Of a DNA stretch of 64,000 nt, positions 8,421 through 18,315 are shown in pieces. The translations under genes and the position numbers were made by a program. Source of the stretch: Streptomyces sp. B21-105 (GTDB lineage Bacteria > Actinomycetota > Actinomycetes > Streptomycetales > Streptomycetaceae); assembly GCF_036898465.1 (NCBI RefSeq), contig NZ_JARUMJ010000001.1, positions 2,728,001 through 2,792,000 of the forward strand. Reading direction: 5' to 3'. The notes under the pieces were generated by a model. That model was not told where the DNA came from and searched no databases. It saw nothing but the letters and a program-made list of their open reading frames with translations. Position 1 is the first letter of the stretch. Each line of letters begins with the position of its first letter.

Positions 8421-9671
8421 TCACACCGCTGACGGGCTCAGCCGGGCCGTCTCCTGCTGTGTCCTCTGCTTGGCTCCCGTCAACGCGCTGCCCTTGCTCC
8501 ACTTGGCCCAGTCGAGGTTCCAGTCGCCGAAGCCGTTGCCGAACGTCTCCATGGTGTCGCCGTTGCTGTTGACGACCTGGACGACGTCGCCCTGGCGGAT
8601 GTTGTCGAAGAACCACTGGGCGTTGGCCGTGCTCATGCCGGTGCAGCCGTGGCTGACGTTCGCGTATCCCTGGGAGCCCACGGACCAGGGGGCGGCGTGG
8701 ACGTACTCGCCGCTCCAGGTGACGCGCGTGGCGTAGTAGACGGGCAGGTCGTAGGAGTCCGAGGAGCCCTCGGCGATGCCGACGGTGGTCCCGCGCATAC
8801 GTACGTAGTACTCCTTGCCCAGGACGACCTTGACGCCGTTGCGGGTGTCGAAGCCGGGCTTGCCGGTGGTGACGGGGATCTGCTTGATCTCCTGGTTGTT
8901 CTTGAAGACCGTCATGGAGTGCGACGCGGCGTCCGTCACGGCGACGACCCGGTCGCCGGTGGTCAGTTTGAGCTCCTTCACGGGGCCGCCCCACAGCCGG
9001 TCGCTGATCTTGATGCCGTCCAGGTTGCTGTGGGCGCGGACGGTGGCGTGGGCGGGCCAGTAGTCCTTGGGGCGGTAGTGGAGCTCCTTGTCGTCCACCC
9101 AGTGCCAGCCGCCCTGCGCGAAGGGCGTGGAGGTGACTTTCAGCCCCCGTTCGACGACGGCCCGCTGGGCGGGGTCCTTGACGGGCTGGTCGAGTTTGGC
9201 GACGACGGGCTGGCCGACGCCGTACTCGCCCGCCTGGGGGCCGAACTCGACGCCCAGCCGCTTCTTGACGGTGGGCTTTCCGGTGTCGAAGGAGAGGACC
9301 CGGCGGCCGGGCGCCCCGTCGTCGTCCTCGGTGCTCACCCGGACCGTGTAGTGGGCGCCGGCGGCCAGGGGTTCGGTGCTGTGCCAGCGGCTGCCGTCGG
9401 CGGAGAGCCGGCCCGCCACGTAGCGGCCGGCGGCGTCCACGGCGGTGACGTCCACGATGCGGTCGTCGTCGGCGGTGACCTCCAGGGGTTTGTCCGGGTC
9501 GGCCTTCTTCCCGTCACCGTCGGGGGCGTTGACGGAGATCTGGTCCGTCGCGTCGTAGGGGCGCGCGGAGAGCGGGTTGCCGTCGGAGCCGCAGCCGCTT
9601 GCGACCGCGCACAGGGCGATCACCAGCAGGGTGCAGCCGACGACGGTGCGGGGGCGGCGTTGGTGGCTCAT
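8421..9671 (-). CDS. L,D-transpeptidase lipoprotein (YkuD domain, Ig-like N-terminal domains)
   Basis: 416 residues. A signal peptide with lipobox ASGC places acylated Cys27 at the membrane. The middle (about 45-280) contains Ig-like segments typical of actinobacterial Ldt enzymes, and the C-terminal YkuD domain has the catalytic motif SHGCTGMS with nucleophile Cys343. These enzymes make 3-3 peptidoglycan cross-links or attach ligands to stem peptides in the cell wall. Transcribed toward the receiver-like gene; upstream is the ctaF terminator. ATG at 9671. Confidence 0.93.
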   Translation of the reverse strand: MSHQRRPRTVVGCTLLVIALCAVASGCGSDGNPLSARPYDATDQISVNAPDGDGKKADPDKPLEVTADDDRIVDVTAVDAAGRYVAGRLSADGSRWHSTEPLAAGAHYTVRVSTEDDDGAPGRRVLSFDTGKPTVKKRLGVEFGPQAGEYGVGQPVVAKLDQPVKDPAQRAVVERGLKVTSTPFAQGGWHWVDDKELHYRPKDYWPAHATVRAHSNLDGIKISDRLWGGPVKELKLTTGDRVVAVTDAASHSMTVFKNNQEIKQIPVTTGKPGFDTRNGVKVVLGKEYYVRMRGTTVGIAEGSSDSYDLPVYYATRVTWSGEYVHAAPWSVGSQGYANVSHGCTGMSTANAQWFFDNIRQGDVVQVVNSNGDTMETFGNGFGDWNLDWAKWSKGSALTGAKQRTQQETARLSPSAV

Positions 9672-9749
9672 GACTTCACGCTAGGGAGCCGCCCAGGCGG
9701 CGGCGCGCCGGGTGACACGGACGGCGGACGCCCGTTACGCCGAAAGCGT

Positions 9750-9783
9750 GAGCCCGGGCCCTCCTGACGGAGTGTCCGGGCTC
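9750..9783 (-). terminator. Hairpin after ctaF
   Basis: GAGCCCGG (9750-9757) pairs with CCGGGCTC (9776-9783), with an inner CTCC/GGAG stem, 19 bp past the ctaF stop. Confidence 0.6.
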
Positions 9784-9802
9784 TCGCCGCGTTCAGTGCG
9801 TG

Positions 9803-10201
9803 TTACTGGGTGCGGTTCTCACCGCGGTAGTACTCGAAGACCCAGCCCCACAGACCGATCATGATCATTGGGACGGAGAAGTAGAGCAGCCACCAGCCGA
9901 CCGCGACACCGAGGAAGGCCAGCGCACCGCCGATGGCGAGCGACAGCGGCTGCCAGCTGTGCGGGCTGAAGAAGCCCAGCTCGCCGGCATCGTCCGCGAC
10001 GTCCGCCTCCTTGTTGTCCTGCGCGCCCGCGTCGACCCGCCGGGCGGTGAAACCCAGGTAGAAGCCGATCATGATGCACAGGCCGAAGGACAGGAAGAGC
10101 GCCGTGGTGCCGGCCGGCTCCTTCGACCACACGCCATAGACGATCGCCATGGCGAGGACGAAGACGCTCAGCCAGACGAACATCTTGCCCTGGATCTTCA
10201 C
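9803..10201 (-). CDS. ctaF: Cytochrome c oxidase subunit IV (actinobacterial type)
   Basis: 132 residues with four hydrophobic segments (about 7-24, 32-50, 85-103, 106-123), the actinobacteria-specific small subunit of the aa3 oxidase. Its GTG start overlaps the ctaD stop as GTGA, so it is translated with ctaD. Last gene of ctaC-ctaD-ctaF; a hairpin terminator follows. Confidence 0.92.
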   Translation of the reverse strand: MKIQGKMFVWLSVFVLAMAIVYGVWSKEPAGTTALFLSFGLCIMIGFYLGFTARRVDAGAQDNKEADVADDAGELGFFSPHSWQPLSLAIGGALAFLGVAVGWWLLYFSVPMIMIGLWGWVFEYYRGENRTQ

Positions 10202-11934
10202 TTGCCGGCCTCCTTGCTGCCCGCGATGGCGCCGCCGCCGTGACCGGCGTGCTCCAGCTGCTCGAGCGCGGCGATCTCCGGGTGGTGCAGGTCGAACGCC
10301 GGGGATTCACTGCGGATCCGCGGCAGGGTGAGGAAGTTGTGGCGCGGCGGCGGGCAGGAGGTGGCCCACTCCAGGGAGCGGCCGTAGCCCCACGGGTCGT
10401 CGACGCCGACCGGCTTGCCGTACTTGGCGGTCTTCCACACGTTGTAGAGGAACGGCAGCACGGACAGACCGAGGACGAACGAGCTGATCGTCGAGATCGT
10501 GTTCAGGGCGGTGAATCCGTCGGCCGCGAGGTAGTCCGCGTAGCGACGCGGCATGCCCTCGGCGCCCAGCCAGTGCTGGACCAGGAAGGTGCCGTGGAAG
10601 CCGATGAACAGCGTCCAGAACGTGATCTTGCCGAGCCGCTCGTCGAGCATCTTGCCCGTCATCTTCGGCCACCAGAAGTGGAAGCCGGAGAACATCGCGA
10701 AGACGACCGTGCCGAAGACGACGTAGTGGAAGTGGGCCACCACGAAGTACGAGTCGGAGACGTGGAAGTCCATCGGCGGCGAGGCCAGGATGACGCCGGT
10801 CAGACCACCGAAGGTGAAGGTGACGAGGAAGCCCGTAGCCCACAGCATCGGTGTCTCGAAGGACAGCGAGCCCTTCCACATCGTTCCGATCCAGTTGAAG
10901 AACTTCACGCCGGTCGGAACGGCGATGAGGAACGTCATGAAGGAGAAGAACGGAAGCAGCACTCCGCCGGTGACGTACATGTGGTGCGCCCACACCGTCA
11001 CGGACAGGCCGGCGATGGAGACCGTCGCGGCGATCAGGCCCATGTAGCCGAACATCGGCTTGCGGGAGAAGACCGGGATGACCTCGGAGATGATGCCGAA
11101 GAACGGCAGGGCGATGATGTACACCTCTGGATGGCCGAAGAACCAGAAGAGGTGTTGCCACAGCAACGCGCCGCCGTTGGCCGCGTCGAAGACATGTGCC
11201 CCGAATTTCCGATCCGCCTCCAGCGCGAACAGCGCGGCGGCGAGAACGGGGAAGGCCAGCAGGACCAGGACCGCGGTCAGCAGCACGTTCCAGGTGAAGA
11301 TCGGCATGCGGAACATCGTCATGCCGGGGGCGCGCATGCAGATGATCGTGGTGATGAAGTTGACCGCGCCGAGGATGGTGCCGAAACCGGAGAAGGCCAG
11401 GCCCATGATCCACAGGTCGGCGCCGATGCCCGGCGAGCGGACGGCGTCCGACAGCGGAGAGTAGGCGAACCAGCCGAAGTCGGCCGCACCCTGCGGGGTG
11501 AGGAAGCCGCCCACGGCGATGGTCGAGCCGAACAGGTAGAGCCAGTAGGCGAACATGTTCAGCCGCGGGAACGCCACGTCGGGCGCGCCGATCTGCAGCG
11601 GCATGATCCAGTTCGTGAAACCGGCGAACAGCGGCGTCGCGAACATCAGCAGCATGATCGTGCCGTGCATCGTGAACGCCTGGTTGAACTGCTCGTTCGA
11701 CATGATCTGCAGGCCGGGGCGGGCCAGCTCGGCACGCATGAGGAGCGCCATGACGCCGCCGATGCAGAAGAACGCGAACGACGTGACCAGGTACAACGTA
11801 CCGATGGTCTTGTGGTCGGTGGTCGTCAGCCACTTCACCACGACGTTGCCGGGCTGCCTGCGCCTGACCGGCAGCTCGTTCTCGTACGAGTCCTCGGCTG
11901 CGGAGGCACCCTGGGGTTCGTTGAGGATGCTCAC
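10198..11934 (-). CDS. ctaD: Cytochrome c oxidase subunit I
   Basis: CtaD (578 aa) holds heme a and the heme a3-CuB site that reduces oxygen to water and pumps protons. Twelve-helix heme-copper oxidase signatures are visible: [14 protein letters not shown] with the cross-linked His-Tyr and the D/K-channel region, [10 protein letters not shown] with the two CuB histidines, and [10 protein letters not shown] with the heme ligands. The start is GTG at 11934, overlapping the ctaC stop (GTGA); a longer open frame upstream lies inside ctaC and is discounted. Confidence 0.97.
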   Translation of the reverse strand: MSILNEPQGASAAEDSYENELPVRRRQPGNVVVKWLTTTDHKTIGTLYLVTSFAFFCIGGVMALLMRAELARPGLQIMSNEQFNQAFTMHGTIMLLMFATPLFAGFTNWIMPLQIGAPDVAFPRLNMFAYWLYLFGSTIAVGGFLTPQGAADFGWFAYSPLSDAVRSPGIGADLWIMGLAFSGFGTILGAVNFITTIICMRAPGMTMFRMPIFTWNVLLTAVLVLLAFPVLAAALFALEADRKFGAHVFDAANGGALLWQHLFWFFGHPEVYIIALPFFGIISEVIPVFSRKPMFGYMGLIAATVSIAGLSVTVWAHHMYVTGGVLLPFFSFMTFLIAVPTGVKFFNWIGTMWKGSLSFETPMLWATGFLVTFTFGGLTGVILASPPMDFHVSDSYFVVAHFHYVVFGTVVFAMFSGFHFWWPKMTGKMLDERLGKITFWTLFIGFHGTFLVQHWLGAEGMPRRYADYLAADGFTALNTISTISSFVLGLSVLPFLYNVWKTAKYGKPVGVDDPWGYGRSLEWATSCPPPRHNFLTLPRIRSESPAFDLHHPEIAALEQLEHAGHGGGAIAGSKEAGK

Positions 11935-12923
11935 AGGATGTTCGACTCCCGGTTCTTCTCGGGGCTCGTCTGCTCGATGCCGGCCGGAACGTAACCGGTC
12001 TGCCCGTTCTTGGCGATGTCCTTCAGGTGCTTCTCGTAGACCTCCGGAGAGACGACCTTCACGTTGAAGAGCATCCGGGAGTGGTCGACGCCGCACAGCT
12101 CGGCGCACTTGCCCATGAAGGTGCCCTCGCGGTTGGGCGTCACCTGGAAGGAGTTGGTGTGGCCCGGGATGACGTCCTGCTTCATCAGGAACGGCACCAC
12201 CCAGAAGGAGTGGATGACGTCACGAGAGGTGAGGACGAACCGGACCGTCTTGCCCTTGGGGAGCCAGAGGGTCGGGCCTGGGTTGTTGGTGTCCGGGTTC
12301 CGCTCGCCGGGGGTGCCGCAGGTGTAGACGCCGCCCGCGTCGGACGGGAAGTCCTTCTTGTACCTGTCCGGGATCGCGGCCAGGTCCTCGTCGGTCTTCG
12401 CGTCCCCGGTGGAGCCGTCGACGTTCTCGATGTAGTTGAAGCACCAGCTCCACTGGAAGCCCACCACGTTGACCGTGACATCCGGCTTCTTGTCGAGGCT
12501 CAGCAGCTTCGACTCGTCACGTGCCGTGAAGTAGAACAGCACCGAGACGATGATGATGGGGACGACCGTGTACAGCGCCTCGATGGGCATGTTGTACCGG
12601 GTCTGCGGAGGAACTTCGACCTTTGTGCGGCTGCGCCGGTGGAAGAAAGCACTCCACAGGATCAGGCCCCACACCAGCACGCCGGTGGCCAGCGCGGCAG
12701 CCCAGGAGCCCTGCCACAGGGAGAGGATCCGCGGAGCCTCTTCTGTGACCGGGGTGGGCATACCAAGGCGGGGGAAGTCCTTGTATGTGCAACCGGTGGC
12801 GGTCGCCAGGACCAGGCCCGCGGTCATTGCCTGCAGCAGCTTCCGCCGCATCGGGCGCCGCGACGTGGGGGTACCACCCGCGCCCTTCAGGCAGCGGGGG
12901 AGGTCGGAGCCGTTGGGACTCAC
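11931..12923 (-). CDS. ctaC: Cytochrome c oxidase subunit II, lipoprotein
   Basis: CtaC (330 aa) accepts electrons from QcrC through the binuclear CuA centre. Signal peptide with lipobox ATGC (Cys45), two helices (about 62-82, 105-125), and the CuA loop [12 protein letters not shown] with Cys273, Cys277, His281 and Met284. GTG at 12923 is chosen because GGAAGG lies 7 nt upstream; earlier in-frame codons have no site. First gene of the ctaC-D-F operon; its promoter should be in the 410-bp gap to the divergent desulfurase gene. Confidence 0.95.
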   Translation of the reverse strand: MSPNGSDLPRCLKGAGGTPTSRRPMRRKLLQAMTAGLVLATATGCTYKDFPRLGMPTPVTEEAPRILSLWQGSWAAALATGVLVWGLILWSAFFHRRSRTKVEVPPQTRYNMPIEALYTVVPIIIVSVLFYFTARDESKLLSLDKKPDVTVNVVGFQWSWCFNYIENVDGSTGDAKTDEDLAAIPDRYKKDFPSDAGGVYTCGTPGERNPDTNNPGPTLWLPKGKTVRFVLTSRDVIHSFWVVPFLMKQDVIPGHTNSFQVTPNREGTFMGKCAELCGVDHSRMLFNVKVVSPEVYEKHLKDIAKNGQTGYVPAGIEQTSPEKNRESNIL

Positions 12924-13148
12924 GTAGCGCCTTCCCGAGAGTCTCGCCCGCGCGGTTGGCTGCGGCCTGCCTTCTCGCTGGTCGGTCGCCGCCCTGCGTC
13001 GGGCAGGGGTTTGGATGTTTATGCGGACCAAACCCTAGCCGACGCCCTCCGGGGGGTCGCGGGGAGGGTGGCATACGCGCCGCCGGTCACCTCGAAGGAG
13101 TGGGACGAGCGCCTGATAGCGCCTCATAGCTCGTCAATGCGGCTGGTC

Positions 13149-13250
13149 TCACGGCTGCGGCGGGCGTGACGGGTTGCTGGTGTCACGGATGCGGCACGCG
13201 TGACCGGTCTCGGTTGTCGCGGCTGCGGCACGCGTGACCGGTCGCGCCCG
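13149..13250. repeat. Three imperfect 34-bp tandem units
   Basis: Copies begin at 13149, 13183 and 13217, each starting TCACGG(c/a)TGCGG or TCGCGGCTGCGG and containing GCGTGAC. Spacing is exactly 34 bp. They sit 85-185 bp before the desulfurase start and 225-325 bp before ctaC, so could bind a regulator or be a neutral minisatellite. Confidence 0.7.
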
Positions 13251-13322
13251 CGGGGCGGAGTCGCGGACCGGGGCGGTCCCGCTCCGCGGGGGTACCGGCC
13301 GGTGCCGGCCGCACCGGCGCTC

Positions 13323-13328
13323 TACCGT
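13323..13328 (+). promoter_or_regulatory. -10 hexamer TACCGT, leaderless start
   Basis: TACCGT ends 6 nt before GTG 13335, so RNA should begin at or next to the start codon. Confidence 0.6.
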
Positions 13329-13334
13329 TGAGGC

Positions 13335-14792
13335 GTGTCCTACTTCGACGCCGCATCGGCCGCCCCCCTGCATCCCGTCGCCCGTCAGGCCCTGTCGGCC
13401 TCGCTCGACGAGGGGTGGGCCGATCCCGGCCGTCTGTACCGGGAGGGTCGGCGGGCCCGGATGCTGCTGGACGCGGCGCGGGAGGCGGCGGCCGAGGCCG
13501 TCGGCTGCCGGCCGGACGAGCTGGTGTTCACGTCCTCCGGGACGCGGGCCGTGCACTCCGGGATCGCGGGCGCGCTGGCGGGGCGTCGGCGGGTCGGACG
13601 TCACCTGATCGTGTCAGCCGTCGAACACTCCTCGGTACTGCATTCGGCCGAGGCGTTCGAGGCTGAGGGCGGGGTGGTGACCCGGACGCCTGTGACGCGG
13701 ACCGGTGCGGTCGCCGTCGAGTCGTACGCCGACGCCCTGCGCTCCGACACCGCGCTGGCCTGTCTGCAGTCGGCCAACCACGAGGTGGGCACCGAGCAGC
13801 CGGTGGCCGCGGTGGCCGAGCTGTGCCGGGAGGCGGGAGTGCCATTGCTGGTGGACGCCGCGCAGTCGCTGGGGTGGGCGGCAGTGGAGGGGCCCTGGTC
13901 GCTGCTGGCGGCGAGCGCGCACAAGTGGGGCGGGCCCTCGGGCGTCGGGCTGCTCGTCGTGCGCAAGGGCGTCCGGTTCGCGCCGCAAGGGCCCGTGGAC
14001 GAGCGGGAGTCGGGGCGGGCGGCCGGGTTCGAGAACCTTCCGGCGATCGTGGCCGCGGCGGCCTCGCTGCGGGCGGTGCGGGCTCAGGGGGCGGCCGAGG
14101 CGGACCGGCTGCGGGAGCTGACGGCGCGGATCCGCGCGCGGGTGGCGGCCCTCGTCCCGGAAGTGGAGGTCGTCGGGGATCCGGAGCGGCGACTGCCCGG
14201 GATCGTCACCTTCTCCTGTCTGTACGCGGACGGGGAGGCGCTGCTGCACGAGCTGGACCGGGCGGGTTTCTCGGTCTCGTCCGGGTCGTCCTGCACCAGC
14301 AGCACGCTGACGCCCAGCCATGTGCTGCGGGCGATGGGGGTGCTGAGTGAGGGAAACGTGCGGGTCTCGTTGCCGACGGGGGCGGCCGCGGACGACGTGG
14401 AGCGGTTCCTGGACGTGCTGCCGGGGGCCGTGGCGGCGGTGCGGGAGAAGCTCGGGGCGCCGCCTCTGCCCGGTCCGGCGGATCCGCGGAAGGTCGCGCC
14501 GGCCGGGGACACACCGGTCGTGGACACACCGGTCGTGGACACGCCGGTGGGGGGCTCGCCGGTGGGGGACGTGCTTGTGGTGGACGCGCTGGGCAGGCGG
14601 TGCCCGATCCCTGTCATCGAGTTGGCGAAGGTCATCGGGGAGGTGCCGGTGGGCGGCACGGTGCGGGTGCTGTCCGACGACGAGGCGGCCCGGCTCGACA
14701 TCCCCGCGTGGTGCGAGATGCGGGGGCAGGAGTACGCCGGTGAGGAGCCGGCGGACCGAGGCTCTGCCTACGTGGTCCGCCGGCTCTCCTGA
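13335..14792 (+). CDS. Cysteine desulfurase fused to a TusA/SirA sulfurtransferase domain
   Basis: 485 residues. Residues 1-375 are a class V desulfurase of NifS/IscS type: His98 (VEHSS), PLP lysine Lys197 (SAHKWGG) and persulfide Cys320 in SSGSSCTSS with the long IscS-type loop. Residues 412-485 are a TusA domain with sulfur-accepting Cys423 in GRRCPIPV. The two are joined by a proline-rich linker (about 385-411) encoded by four 15-bp repeats. The fusion suggests direct passage of persulfide from desulfurase to TusA, for thiolation or cofactor sulfur. GTG at 13335 has a -10 6 nt upstream and no good ribosome site, suggesting a leaderless mRNA. Monocistronic. Confidence 0.92.
   Translation: MSYFDAASAAPLHPVARQALSASLDEGWADPGRLYREGRRARMLLDAAREAAAEAVGCRPDELVFTSSGTRAVHSGIAGALAGRRRVGRHLIVSAVEHSSVLHSAEAFEAEGGVVTRTPVTRTGAVAVESYADALRSDTALACLQSANHEVGTEQPVAAVAELCREAGVPLLVDAAQSLGWAAVEGPWSLLAASAHKWGGPSGVGLLVVRKGVRFAPQGPVDERESGRAAGFENLPAIVAAAASLRAVRAQGAAEADRLRELTARIRARVAALVPEVEVVGDPERRLPGIVTFSCLYADGEALLHELDRAGFSVSSGSSCTSSTLTPSHVLRAMGVLSEGNVRVSLPTGAAADDVERFLDVLPGAVAAVREKLGAPPLPGPADPRKVAPAGDTPVVDTPVVDTPVGGSPVGDVLVVDALGRRCPIPVIELAKVIGEVPVGGTVRVLSDDEAARLDIPAWCEMRGQEYAGEEPADRGSAYVVRRLS
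14507..14566 (+). repeat. Four 15-bp units encoding the fusion linker
   Basis: GGACACACCGGTCGT occurs exactly at 14507-14521 and 14522-14536, with diverged copies at 14537-14551 and 14552-14566. Being a multiple of three, copy changes would lengthen or shorten the linker in frame. Confidence 0.85.
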
Positions 14793-14838
14793 GTCGGCCG
14801 CTTCTGGGCCTGGGTCAGGCGGGGTTCTGGGCCTGAGG

Positions 14839-15813
14839 TCAGGCCAGGTGCTTGCGGACCTCGGCGCCGGCCTCCTCGCCGTACGCCTTGGTGAAGCGCT
14901 CCATGAAGTGGGCGCGACGCAGCTGGTACTCCTGCGTGCCGACCGTCTCGATCACCAGCGTGGCGAGCATGCAGCCGATCTGCGCGGCGCGCTCGTGGGA
15001 GACGCCCCAGGCGAGGCCGGAGAGGAAGCCGGCGCGGAAGGCGTCGCCGACGCCGGTGGGGTCGACCTTGGCCTCCTCCTCCGGGCAGCCGACCTCGATC
15101 GGGTCCTCGCCGTCCCGCTCGATGCGGACGCCGCGCGCGCCGAGGGTGGTCACGCGGTGGCCGACCTTGGCCAGGATCTCGGCGTCCGACCAGCCCGTCT
15201 TCGACTCGATGAGGCCCTTCTCGTACTCGTTGGAGAAGAGGTACGAGGCGCCCTCCAGCAGTATCCGGATCTCGTCGCCGTTCATGCGGGCGATCTGCTG
15301 GGAGAAGTCGGCGGCGAAGGGGATCGTGCGGGACCGGCACTCCTCGGTGTGCCGGAGCATGGCCTCCGGGTCGTCGGCGCCGATCAGGACCAGGTCGAGG
15401 CCGCCCACGCGGTCGGCGACGGTCTTCAGCTCGATCAGTCGGGCCTCGCTCATCGCGCCCGTGTAGAAGGAGCCGATCTGGTTGTGGTCGGCGTCGGTGG
15501 TGCACACGAAGCGGGCGGTGTGCAGGGTCTCGGAGATGCGGACCGAGGCCGTGTCGACGCCGTGCCGGTCGAGCCAGGCCCGGTACTCGTCGAAGTCCGC
15601 GCCCGCCGCGCCGACCAGGATGGGGCGGGTACCGAGTTGTCCCATGCCGAAGGCGACGTTCGCGCCCACCCCGCCCCGGCGGACGTCCAGGTTGTCGACC
15701 AGGAAGGAGAGCGAGACCGTATGGAGACGGTCCGCGACGAGCTGATCGGCGAAGCGGCCGGGGAACGTCATGAGGTGGTCTGTCGCGATGGAGCCGGTGA
15801 CTGCGATGCGCAC
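14839..15813 (-). CDS. PfkB-family sugar/nucleoside kinase (adenosine kinase-like)
   Basis: 324 residues. Both PfkB signatures are present: the N-terminal glycine-rich GGVGANVAFGMGQLG and the C-terminal DPTGVGDAFRAGF with catalytic base Asp257. The family phosphorylates the hydroxymethyl group of ribose-type substrates with ATP; overall sequence resembles bacterial adenosine kinases of this branch, but substrate cannot be proven here. GTG 15813 has AGGAG upstream. Convergent with the desulfurase fusion; divergent from the 69-aa gene. Confidence 0.85.
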   Translation of the reverse strand: MRIAVTGSIATDHLMTFPGRFADQLVADRLHTVSLSFLVDNLDVRRGGVGANVAFGMGQLGTRPILVGAAGADFDEYRAWLDRHGVDTASVRISETLHTARFVCTTDADHNQIGSFYTGAMSEARLIELKTVADRVGGLDLVLIGADDPEAMLRHTEECRSRTIPFAADFSQQIARMNGDEIRILLEGASYLFSNEYEKGLIESKTGWSDAEILAKVGHRVTTLGARGVRIERDGEDPIEVGCPEEEAKVDPTGVGDAFRAGFLSGLAWGVSHERAAQIGCMLATLVIETVGTQEYQLRRAHFMERFTKAYGEEAGAEVRKHLA

Positions 15814-15908
15814 GGCGTGGACTCTCCTGAGGGGAGGGGGATTGACAGTTCACGCTACCCGGTCGGCTCGCGCCACCGCAGCAGCGGAAACTACCCGATA
15901 GTAGATCT

Positions 15909-15937
15909 TTCTTCGTGGGCCGCGGCGTGCCTACCGT
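15909..15937 (+). promoter_or_regulatory. Promoter TTCTTC-17-TACCGT, leaderless start
   Basis: -35 TTCTTC (15909-15914) and -10 TACCGT (15932-15937) are 17 bp apart; the -10 ends 6 nt before ATG 15944. Confidence 0.6.
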
Positions 15938-15943
15938 TCGACT

Positions 15944-16153
15944 ATGACGAACCTCAAGGTCCACGCGCCCGCTCCGGCCGACCTCGACGGCGGCCTCGCG
16001 TCGCTGCGCGGTGACTGCGCGCGGATGGCTCCGCACTGGGCCGCCCCGGAGAAGATCACTTCCCGCCCGGTCTCCCCGTCGCTCATCCACGGCGTGAACG
16101 TTCCGGCGACGTCGGCGCGACTGCTGGAGGCGATGCCGGACTACGGCAACTAG
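15944..16153 (+). CDS. Small hypothetical protein, 69 aa
   Basis: I do not recognise a domain. 69 residues, hydrophilic, proline-rich, no signal or membrane segment, with codon use typical of the window. Support for being real: a well-formed promoter (TTCTTC-17-TACCGT) ending 6 nt before ATG, giving a leaderless transcript, and a clear stop followed by a separate regulatory gap. Lies alone between the PfkB kinase and the large membrane protein. Confidence 0.65.
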   Translation: MTNLKVHAPAPADLDGGLASLRGDCARMAPHWAAPEKITSRPVSPSLIHGVNVPATSARLLEAMPDYGN

Positions 16154-16343
16154 GACCGGCCCCTAGATCACCCAGGACCGGCCGTTCGGACCACTTTGCC
16201 GAGTGGCCCCTGGGGTGATCCCCCGATATTTCCTTCGGTACGGCGCGCGGAAGGGAACCGTGCGCTCCCCCGTCGCGTCCCATCGGCGTCCCTCGTGAAG
16301 GGGATGCGAGGTACGACAGCAGGGCAGCCGAAGGAGCGATGCG

Positions 16344-18296
16344 GTGAACACCGAGCGACCCGAGAACGACGACGCCGCGCGCGAGCCGGAGAAGACGGGG
16401 AAGCCGTCTTCCGCCGAGGCGAAGGCGCGGGCGCAAGCGCAGGACGCCGAGCAGACACAGGACGCCGAGCAGGCGCAGCGGCGAGGGTCCGGGCAGGCGG
16501 AGGCTGAGCCCTCGGGCGCCGACGGCGAGGAGGCCGGGCATGCGGACGCCGGGCCTGCGGACGCCAAACCCGCTGAGGCCGGGCCCGCTGTTTTGGACGA
16601 GGTCGCGGCGGAGTCCGCTGCCTCCCAGGACGCCGGCGGCCCGCAGGAGTCCGGCGCCGGCGCTTCGCCAGAGGCCCCCGTCACCGACTCGGACGACGCC
16701 GGTGTTCACGACGAGCTCGCCGCCTCGGGCGAAGCCAATGCTCACGACGGTGTTCCCGGGGCGGCGGATGCCGACGCCGGCGACGCCGCCCATGGCGGTC
16801 GGGACGAGCCCGTCGTCGGCGCGGTGGGCCACGGGGGGCCCGCTCCCGGACCTCGGCGCCGCTCCCCCCTTCTCATCGCCTCGGTCACGGCGGCCGTGCT
16901 GCTGGTGGGCGGCGGTGGCGCGTATCTGACCGCCGACACGGTGAGCGGCTCGGGCGGCGGCTCCGGTCCGGGATCGCCCTCCGGTGACGGCTCCCCCGCC
17001 GTGCTCGCACTGGACGACCACACCGCGGGCACGGGCGCCTCCCGGAGCGCCCCGAACGGCATCGCGCCCGGCGAGCCCAACCCCTACGGGGTGACCTACC
17101 AGGCCGGCGCCACCCTGCCCGCCGGTCCCGGCTCCGCGCCCGTGTACTGGGCGAAGGGCGAGGTCACCGCGGACGAGGCGGCCCGGCTGGCGAAGGCGCT
17201 GGGGGTCGACGGCACGCCGGTGGCCGACGGCGAGGCCTGGCGGATCGGCGCCGGCGACAGCTCGGGGCCGGCGCTGCGGGTGAACCGGCAGGCGCCCGGC
17301 ATGTGGACCTTCACCCGGTACGCCCCGGGCACCGACAACTGCACCGCGTTCAGCGACAAGTGCGCCCAGTCACAGTCCCGGTCCCAGTCCCCGACGCCGG
17401 CCACCGACGAGCCGGTGAGCGAGGCAGCCGCGAAGAAGGCGGCCGCGCCGATCCTGAAGGCGCTCGGGCAGGACGACGCCAAGGTGGACGCGAGCCTGAC
17501 CATGGGCGCGCAGCGCATGGTGAACGCCGACCCGGTGGTCGGCGGGCTGCCGACCTACAGCTGGACGACCGGGATCAGCGTCAACGCACAGGGCGAGGTC
17601 GTCGCCGGGAACGGGCAGCTGGAGGCGCCCGCGAAGGGGGACGTCTATCCCCTGGTGAGCGCGCAGGAGGCGCTGGACGCGCTGAACTCCGCGCCGGGGA
17701 CCGGCCACCGGATGGGCATCGGCGGCTGCGCCAGCCCGGTGCCGCTGAAGGAACGACTGGAGAGCCCGTGCGGCACGTCGACGTCCGCTCCGAAGCGGCA
17801 GACGGCGACCGTCGAGGACGCGGTGCTCGGCCTGGCCCCGCACACCTCGGGCGGCCGGCAGGTCCTCGTGCCGTCCTGGCTGTTCGCCGTGCGGGCGGCG
17901 GGCGGTGCGGACGGGTACACCGTGGCGCAGCCGGCCGTCGAGCCCGCGTATCTGAAGTCCGCGACGACGCCGACCCCCACGCCGCGGCCGTCCGGCTCCT
18001 CGGCCACTCGTGACGTGCGGGTGGACGGCTACTCCGCGGAGGGCAGGGAGCTGACCGTCGCCTTCACCGGCGGGGTGTGCGCCGACTACAAGGCGACGGC
18101 GACGGAGAGCAAGGACGAGGTGAGGGTCACCGTCACGCAGACGCCCTGGCCGGACAAGGTCTGCATCATGATCGCCAAGGAGTACCACCAGGTCGTGCAG
18201 CTGGACGAGCCGCTGGGCGCCCGGAAGGTGGTCGGGTCGGACGGCGCGGGCGTCCCGCTGGAGAAGCCGGGGGCCCGGCTTCCGCAGGCCCGGTAG
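16344..18296 (+). CDS. Large single-pass membrane protein with disordered acidic N-terminus
   Basis: 650 residues. Residues 1-170 are low-complexity Ala/Glu/Gly/Asp-rich and cytoplasmic; one helix (about 172-194) follows a PRRRS positive stretch; the C-terminal 450 residues would lie outside, with paired cysteines (CTAFSDKC and others) and a final domain around 555-640. No enzyme motif found. AAGGAG precedes GTG 16344. Streptomyces have an orthologue at this place as far as I recall, but no assigned function. A 15-bp-stem terminator follows and is shared with erpA. Confidence 0.8.
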   Translation: MNTERPENDDAAREPEKTGKPSSAEAKARAQAQDAEQTQDAEQAQRRGSGQAEAEPSGADGEEAGHADAGPADAKPAEAGPAVLDEVAAESAASQDAGGPQESGAGASPEAPVTDSDDAGVHDELAASGEANAHDGVPGAADADAGDAAHGGRDEPVVGAVGHGGPAPGPRRRSPLLIASVTAAVLLVGGGGAYLTADTVSGSGGGSGPGSPSGDGSPAVLALDDHTAGTGASRSAPNGIAPGEPNPYGVTYQAGATLPAGPGSAPVYWAKGEVTADEAARLAKALGVDGTPVADGEAWRIGAGDSSGPALRVNRQAPGMWTFTRYAPGTDNCTAFSDKCAQSQSRSQSPTPATDEPVSEAAAKKAAAPILKALGQDDAKVDASLTMGAQRMVNADPVVGGLPTYSWTTGISVNAQGEVVAGNGQLEAPAKGDVYPLVSAQEALDALNSAPGTGHRMGIGGCASPVPLKERLESPCGTSTSAPKRQTATVEDAVLGLAPHTSGGRQVLVPSWLFAVRAAGGADGYTVAQPAVEPAYLKSATTPTPTPRPSGSSATRDVRVDGYSAEGRELTVAFTGGVCADYKATATESKDEVRVTVTQTPWPDKVCIMIAKEYHQVVQLDEPLGARKVVGSDGAGVPLEKPGARLPQAR

Positions 18297-18315
18297 CCCC
18301 TCGGAGCGCAGCACG

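Larger units (their letters stand above)
12924..13334. other. Divergent intergenic region ctaC / desulfurase-TusA fusion
   Basis: 410 bp without a supported gene. It must hold the ctaC promoter (leftward) and the promoter of the fusion gene (rightward, TACCGT at 13323-13328). It contains a 34-bp triple repeat (13149-13250). Confidence 0.6.
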
